35,530 nucleotides of DNA from an uncultured Alphaproteobacteria bacterium (GTDB lineage Bacteria; Pseudomonadota; Alphaproteobacteria; Micropepsales; Micropepsaceae), in the NCBI GenBank assembly GCA_903902075.1, contig CAIUTH010000277.1, forward strand, positions 1-35,530, written 5' to 3'. Both the position numbers and the translations under genes were made by a program. How positions within the stretch are numbered: the first letter of the stretch is position 1; each line of letters starts with the position of its first letter. Positions 33,107-35,530 of this stretch are shown piece after piece. Under the pieces are notes generated by a model, which made no database searches, had not been told where the DNA came from, and saw only the letters and a list, made by a program, of their open reading frames with translations.

Positions 33107-35203
33107 TTACTTGGGCGGCACCAGCCCGCGATGCTCCAGCATGGGACCGATATCGGGGTCCTTGCCATAAAAGGCCTTGAACATAGGGCCGTAATCCAGG
33201 GTATGGCCGCGCGACAGGATCAGGTCGCGGATGCGCTGGCCATTGGCCCGGGTCAGCCCGCCATGGGCGGTGAACCAGGAATAGGCATCGTCATCCAGCA
33301 TCACCGTCCATTGATAGGCGTAATAGCCGGACGCATAGCCATTGGCCCAGATGTGCAGGAAATAGCTGGAGCGATAGCGCGTCGGCACATTGGGGAAATC
33401 GGTACCGGTATTCTTCAGCGCCTGGATCTCGAACGCGTCCACATCCTGCCTGGATGTGCCGGGCGGCAAGGTGTGCCACTGCATGTCCAGCTGCGAGGCA
33501 GCCAGAAGCTCACCCAGCGCATAACCCTGGCCCCAATTCTCCGAAGCCTTGATCTTGTCCACCAGGCTTTGCGGAATGGTCGCGCCGGTCTTGTAGTTCA
33601 CGGCGTAATGCTTGAGCACGTCTGGATACAGCGCCCAATGCTCGTTGAACTGGGACGGGAATTCGACAAAGTCGCGCGCCACATTGGTGCCCGACACCAG
33701 CGGATAAGTCTGGTCGGCGAAAAGGCCATGCAGGGCGTGGCCGAATTCGTGGAACATGGTGCTGGCATCGTCGAAGCTGATCAGCGCCGGCGCGCCCGGC
33801 GCGGGCTTGGTGAAGTTGGCGACATTGTAGATCACGGGGCGGGTAGCCCGCAGTTTTGACTGACCGACAAAATTGCTCATCCAGGCGCCGCCGGATTTGT
33901 TGTCGCGCTTGAAGTAATCGAAATACATCAGGCCCAGTTTCGAGCCGTCCTGGTCGAAAACTTCATACACCATCACATCGGGATGATAGACCGGGATATC
34001 GGTGCGCTTCTTGAAGGTGATGCCGTACAGCTTGGTCGCTGCATAGAAGACGCCATCCTCCAGCACCTTGTGCAATTCGAAATAGGGCTTCAGCGCCTCT
34101 TCATCCAGATCGTAGCGCGCCTTGCGCACCCTTTCGGCATAACGCTGCCAGTCCCAGGGCTTGAGATCGAAATGCTTGCCGTCCTTGTCGATGGCGGCCT
34201 GGATCAATTTGGCTTCTTCCGCCGCCTTGGCGCGGGTGGCCGGCGTCAGCTGGCGGATGAACTTGTCCACCGCCGCCGGCGTCTGGGCCATCTGGTCGTA
34301 TAGCACATAGGCCGCATAGTTGGGATAGCCCAGCAGCTTGGCCTTCTCGGCGCGGATCATGGCGAGCTGGGCGATGATGGCGCGGGTGTCGTTCTTGTCG
34401 CCCTTCTCCGTACGGGTCCAGCTGAGATGGAACAGCTTCTCGCGCGTGGCGCGATCCGACAGCGACGTCAGTAACGGCTGCTGGGTGGTGTTCTGCAGCG
34501 GCAGGACGTATTTGCCATCAAGCTTGCGCCCCTTGGCCGCCTGCGCCGCATTGGCGATTTCCGCATCCGACAAACCTGCCAACTGCGCCTTGTCGCTCAC
34601 CACCAGCGCACCAGCCTTGGCGCCCGCCACCAGCCTCTGCTGGAAATCGGTTTCCAGGCTGGCGTCCTGCTTGTTGATCTGCTGCAGCCGAGTTTTGTCC
34701 TTGTCCGACAGGTTGGCGCCGGCATGGACGAACTGGCGGTAATAAAGCGTCAGCACCTGCAGCGCTTCGGGGTTCAGCTTCAGCGCGGCGCGGCGGTCGT
34801 ACAGCGTCTTTACCCGCGCGAACAATTTGGGGTTGAGATAGATCGCATCATTGTGCGCCGCCAGCTTGGGCGCCTCGATGGTCTGCACTTTATCAAGCGC
34901 GGGATTGGTGTTGGCCTGCACCACGCCGAAGAAGGCGTTGTTGACCCGCTCCAGCATTTTGCCCGACTGCTCCATCGCCACGATGGTGTTGTCGAATGTG
35001 GGCGCGTCCTTGTTGCCCGCGATAGCCGCGATCTCGGCCAGCTGCTGCTTCATGCCCGCCTCGAAGGCCGGCTGGTAGTCGCTGTCCTTTATGAGGTCGA
35101 AGCGCGGCGCCTGGTAAGGCAAGGTGCTGGGGGCATCGAACGGGCCCGCCAGCGCGGGCACGGCTGCGCCCAGCAACAGAGTGACATATATAATGTTGCG
35201 CAT
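33107..35203 (-). CDS. Periplasmic M3 family metallopeptidase (Dcp/oligopeptidase A-like)
   Basis: This zinc peptidase of the M3 (thimet oligopeptidase/Dcp) family has 698 residues, the usual length. A short Sec signal peptide (IIYVTLLLGAAVPALA, cleaved near residue 19) places it in the periplasm, where it would trim oligopeptides. The zinc site is HEFGH at 485-489, with the third ligand E514 in DFVEFPSQFNEHW. Substrate-loop features such as RSSYFLHIWANGYASGYYAYQW, with the conserved Tyr/His set, are near the C-terminus. GGGGAC before the ATG is a good Shine-Dalgarno, but it lies in the 3' arm of an inverted repeat, CGTCCC / GGGACG (35224-35229, 35207-35212). It appears monocistronic in this window. 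Confidence 0.94.
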   Translation of the reverse strand: MRNIIYVTLLLGAAVPALAGPFDAPSTLPYQAPRFDLIKDSDYQPAFEAGMKQQLAEIAAIAGNKDAPTFDNTIVAMEQSGKMLERVNNAFFGVVQANTNPALDKVQTIEAPKLAAHNDAIYLNPKLFARVKTLYDRRAALKLNPEALQVLTLYYRQFVHAGANLSDKDKTRLQQINKQDASLETDFQQRLVAGAKAGALVVSDKAQLAGLSDAEIANAAQAAKGRKLDGKYVLPLQNTTQQPLLTSLSDRATREKLFHLSWTRTEKGDKNDTRAIIAQLAMIRAEKAKLLGYPNYAAYVLYDQMAQTPAAVDKFIRQLTPATRAKAAEEAKLIQAAIDKDGKHFDLKPWDWQRYAERVRKARYDLDEEALKPYFELHKVLEDGVFYAATKLYGITFKKRTDIPVYHPDVMVYEVFDQDGSKLGLMYFDYFKRDNKSGGAWMSNFVGQSKLRATRPVIYNVANFTKPAPGAPALISFDDASTMFHEFGHALHGLFADQTYPLVSGTNVARDFVEFPSQFNEHWALYPDVLKHYAVNYKTGATIPQSLVDKIKASENWGQGYALGELLAASQLDMQWHTLPPGTSRQDVDAFEIQALKNTGTDFPNVPTRYRSSYFLHIWANGYASGYYAYQWTVMLDDDAYSWFTAHGGLTRANGQRIRDLILSRGHTLDYGPMFKAFYGKDPDIGPMLEHRGLVPPK

Positions 35204-35254
35204 AACCGTCCCCGCAAAATAACGGGACGATATTACCCGGCTGGCGGGTGCGCG

Positions 35255-35530
35255 CTAGATCAAGCCGCCAACGCTGCGGATGGCGGCGGTCGCGACATGG
35301 ACCTCTTCGCGCACACCCTGGCGCTTGTGTTTGCCCAGGATCAGCACGGCCTTGACGCTGCCCGCATATTCGCCCGGCTGGGCGGCGCGCACGGCCGTGA
35401 CCTTGGCCACATCGATCTTCACCGCCGCGCCGTCGGGACGGGTCAGCTTCACCACGTCGGCCGCGCTGGCGACCTTCAGGCTGCGGGTGATGCCGCCGAC
35501 ATAGGCGCGGGTTTCGGCCGGCAGACGGCC
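35255..35530 (-). CDS. Unrecognised protein, C-terminal fragment (5' partial)
   Basis: The open frame continues past the window edge; 91 residues are visible. I do not recognise the family. It reads as a small beta-rich domain: TRAYVGGITRSLKVASAADVV, then a KLTRPDGAAVKIDVAKVTAVRAA segment and KAVLILGKHKRQGVREEVHV, ending SVGGLI. There are no membrane segments, Cys motifs or obvious catalytic residues in the visible part. It is upstream of the M3 peptidase gene on the same strand with 51 bases between, so the two could be cotranscribed. Confidence 0.6.
   Translation of the reverse strand, partial: GRLPAETRAYVGGITRSLKVASAADVVKLTRPDGAAVKIDVAKVTAVRAAQPGEYAGSVKAVLILGKHKRQGVREEVHVATAAIRSVGGLI

Overview
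The window looks like the chromosome of a GC-rich alphaproteobacterium. Three things support this: the imuA-imuB-dnaE2 mutagenesis cassette, a LexA box of the alphaproteobacterial direct-repeat type (GAAC-N7-GAAC), and a copy of the 'CCTCACCCTTCGACAAGC'-type intergenic palindrome that is common in alphaproteobacterial genomes. Family membership of the host is inference; something near Rhizomicrobium or Caulobacterales would fit. No tRNA, rRNA, CRISPR array, transposase or phage gene was seen.

Layout. Bases 3-935 are the 3' part of a polyprenyl-phosphate sugar transferase fused in frame to a tyrosine-kinase-like (BY-kinase) ATPase with a ruined Walker A. Convergent to it is the glutamate synthase operon gltB-gltD (7094 down to 1015, minus). 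Divergent from gltB is the SOS cassette imuA-imuB-dnaE2 (7321-12714). A surface-polysaccharide patch follows: a very short Wza-like export lipoprotein (minus), two overlapping multi-pass membrane proteins resembling GT-C glycosyltransferases (plus), and a 1140-residue GH18 / polysaccharide deacetylase / GT2 synthase (minus). Next come a YkgJ-type cysteine-cluster protein, a lactate/glycolate permease and malate synthase G (plus), then leuD-leuB (minus, without leuC).

From about 25.9 to 32.9 kb lies what looks like a sugar-acid module. It holds an ACS-type MFS transporter and a secreted amidohydrolase (minus), a Tat-exported beta-propeller and a Tat-exported enolase-superfamily dehydratase whose catalytic spacing matches D-galactonate dehydratase (plus), and a coupled 2-keto-3-deoxygalactonate kinase / 6-phospho-aldolase pair, dgoK-dgoA (minus). 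Together they suggest a De Ley-Doudoroff galactonate route in which dehydration happens outside the cytoplasm; this is inference. A structured, terminator-ended transcript candidate of about 200 nt lies in the divergent gap at 28.84-29.04 kb. The window closes with a periplasmic M3 oligopeptidase and the 3' end of an unrecognised gene.

The best leads for something new are the sugar transferase/pseudokinase fusion, the exported galactonate dehydratase module, the unassigned structured RNA, the one-polypeptide PNAG-like synthase beside two GT-C-like proteins, and the compressed SOS promoter of imuA, where -10 element, LexA operator and start codon overlap.
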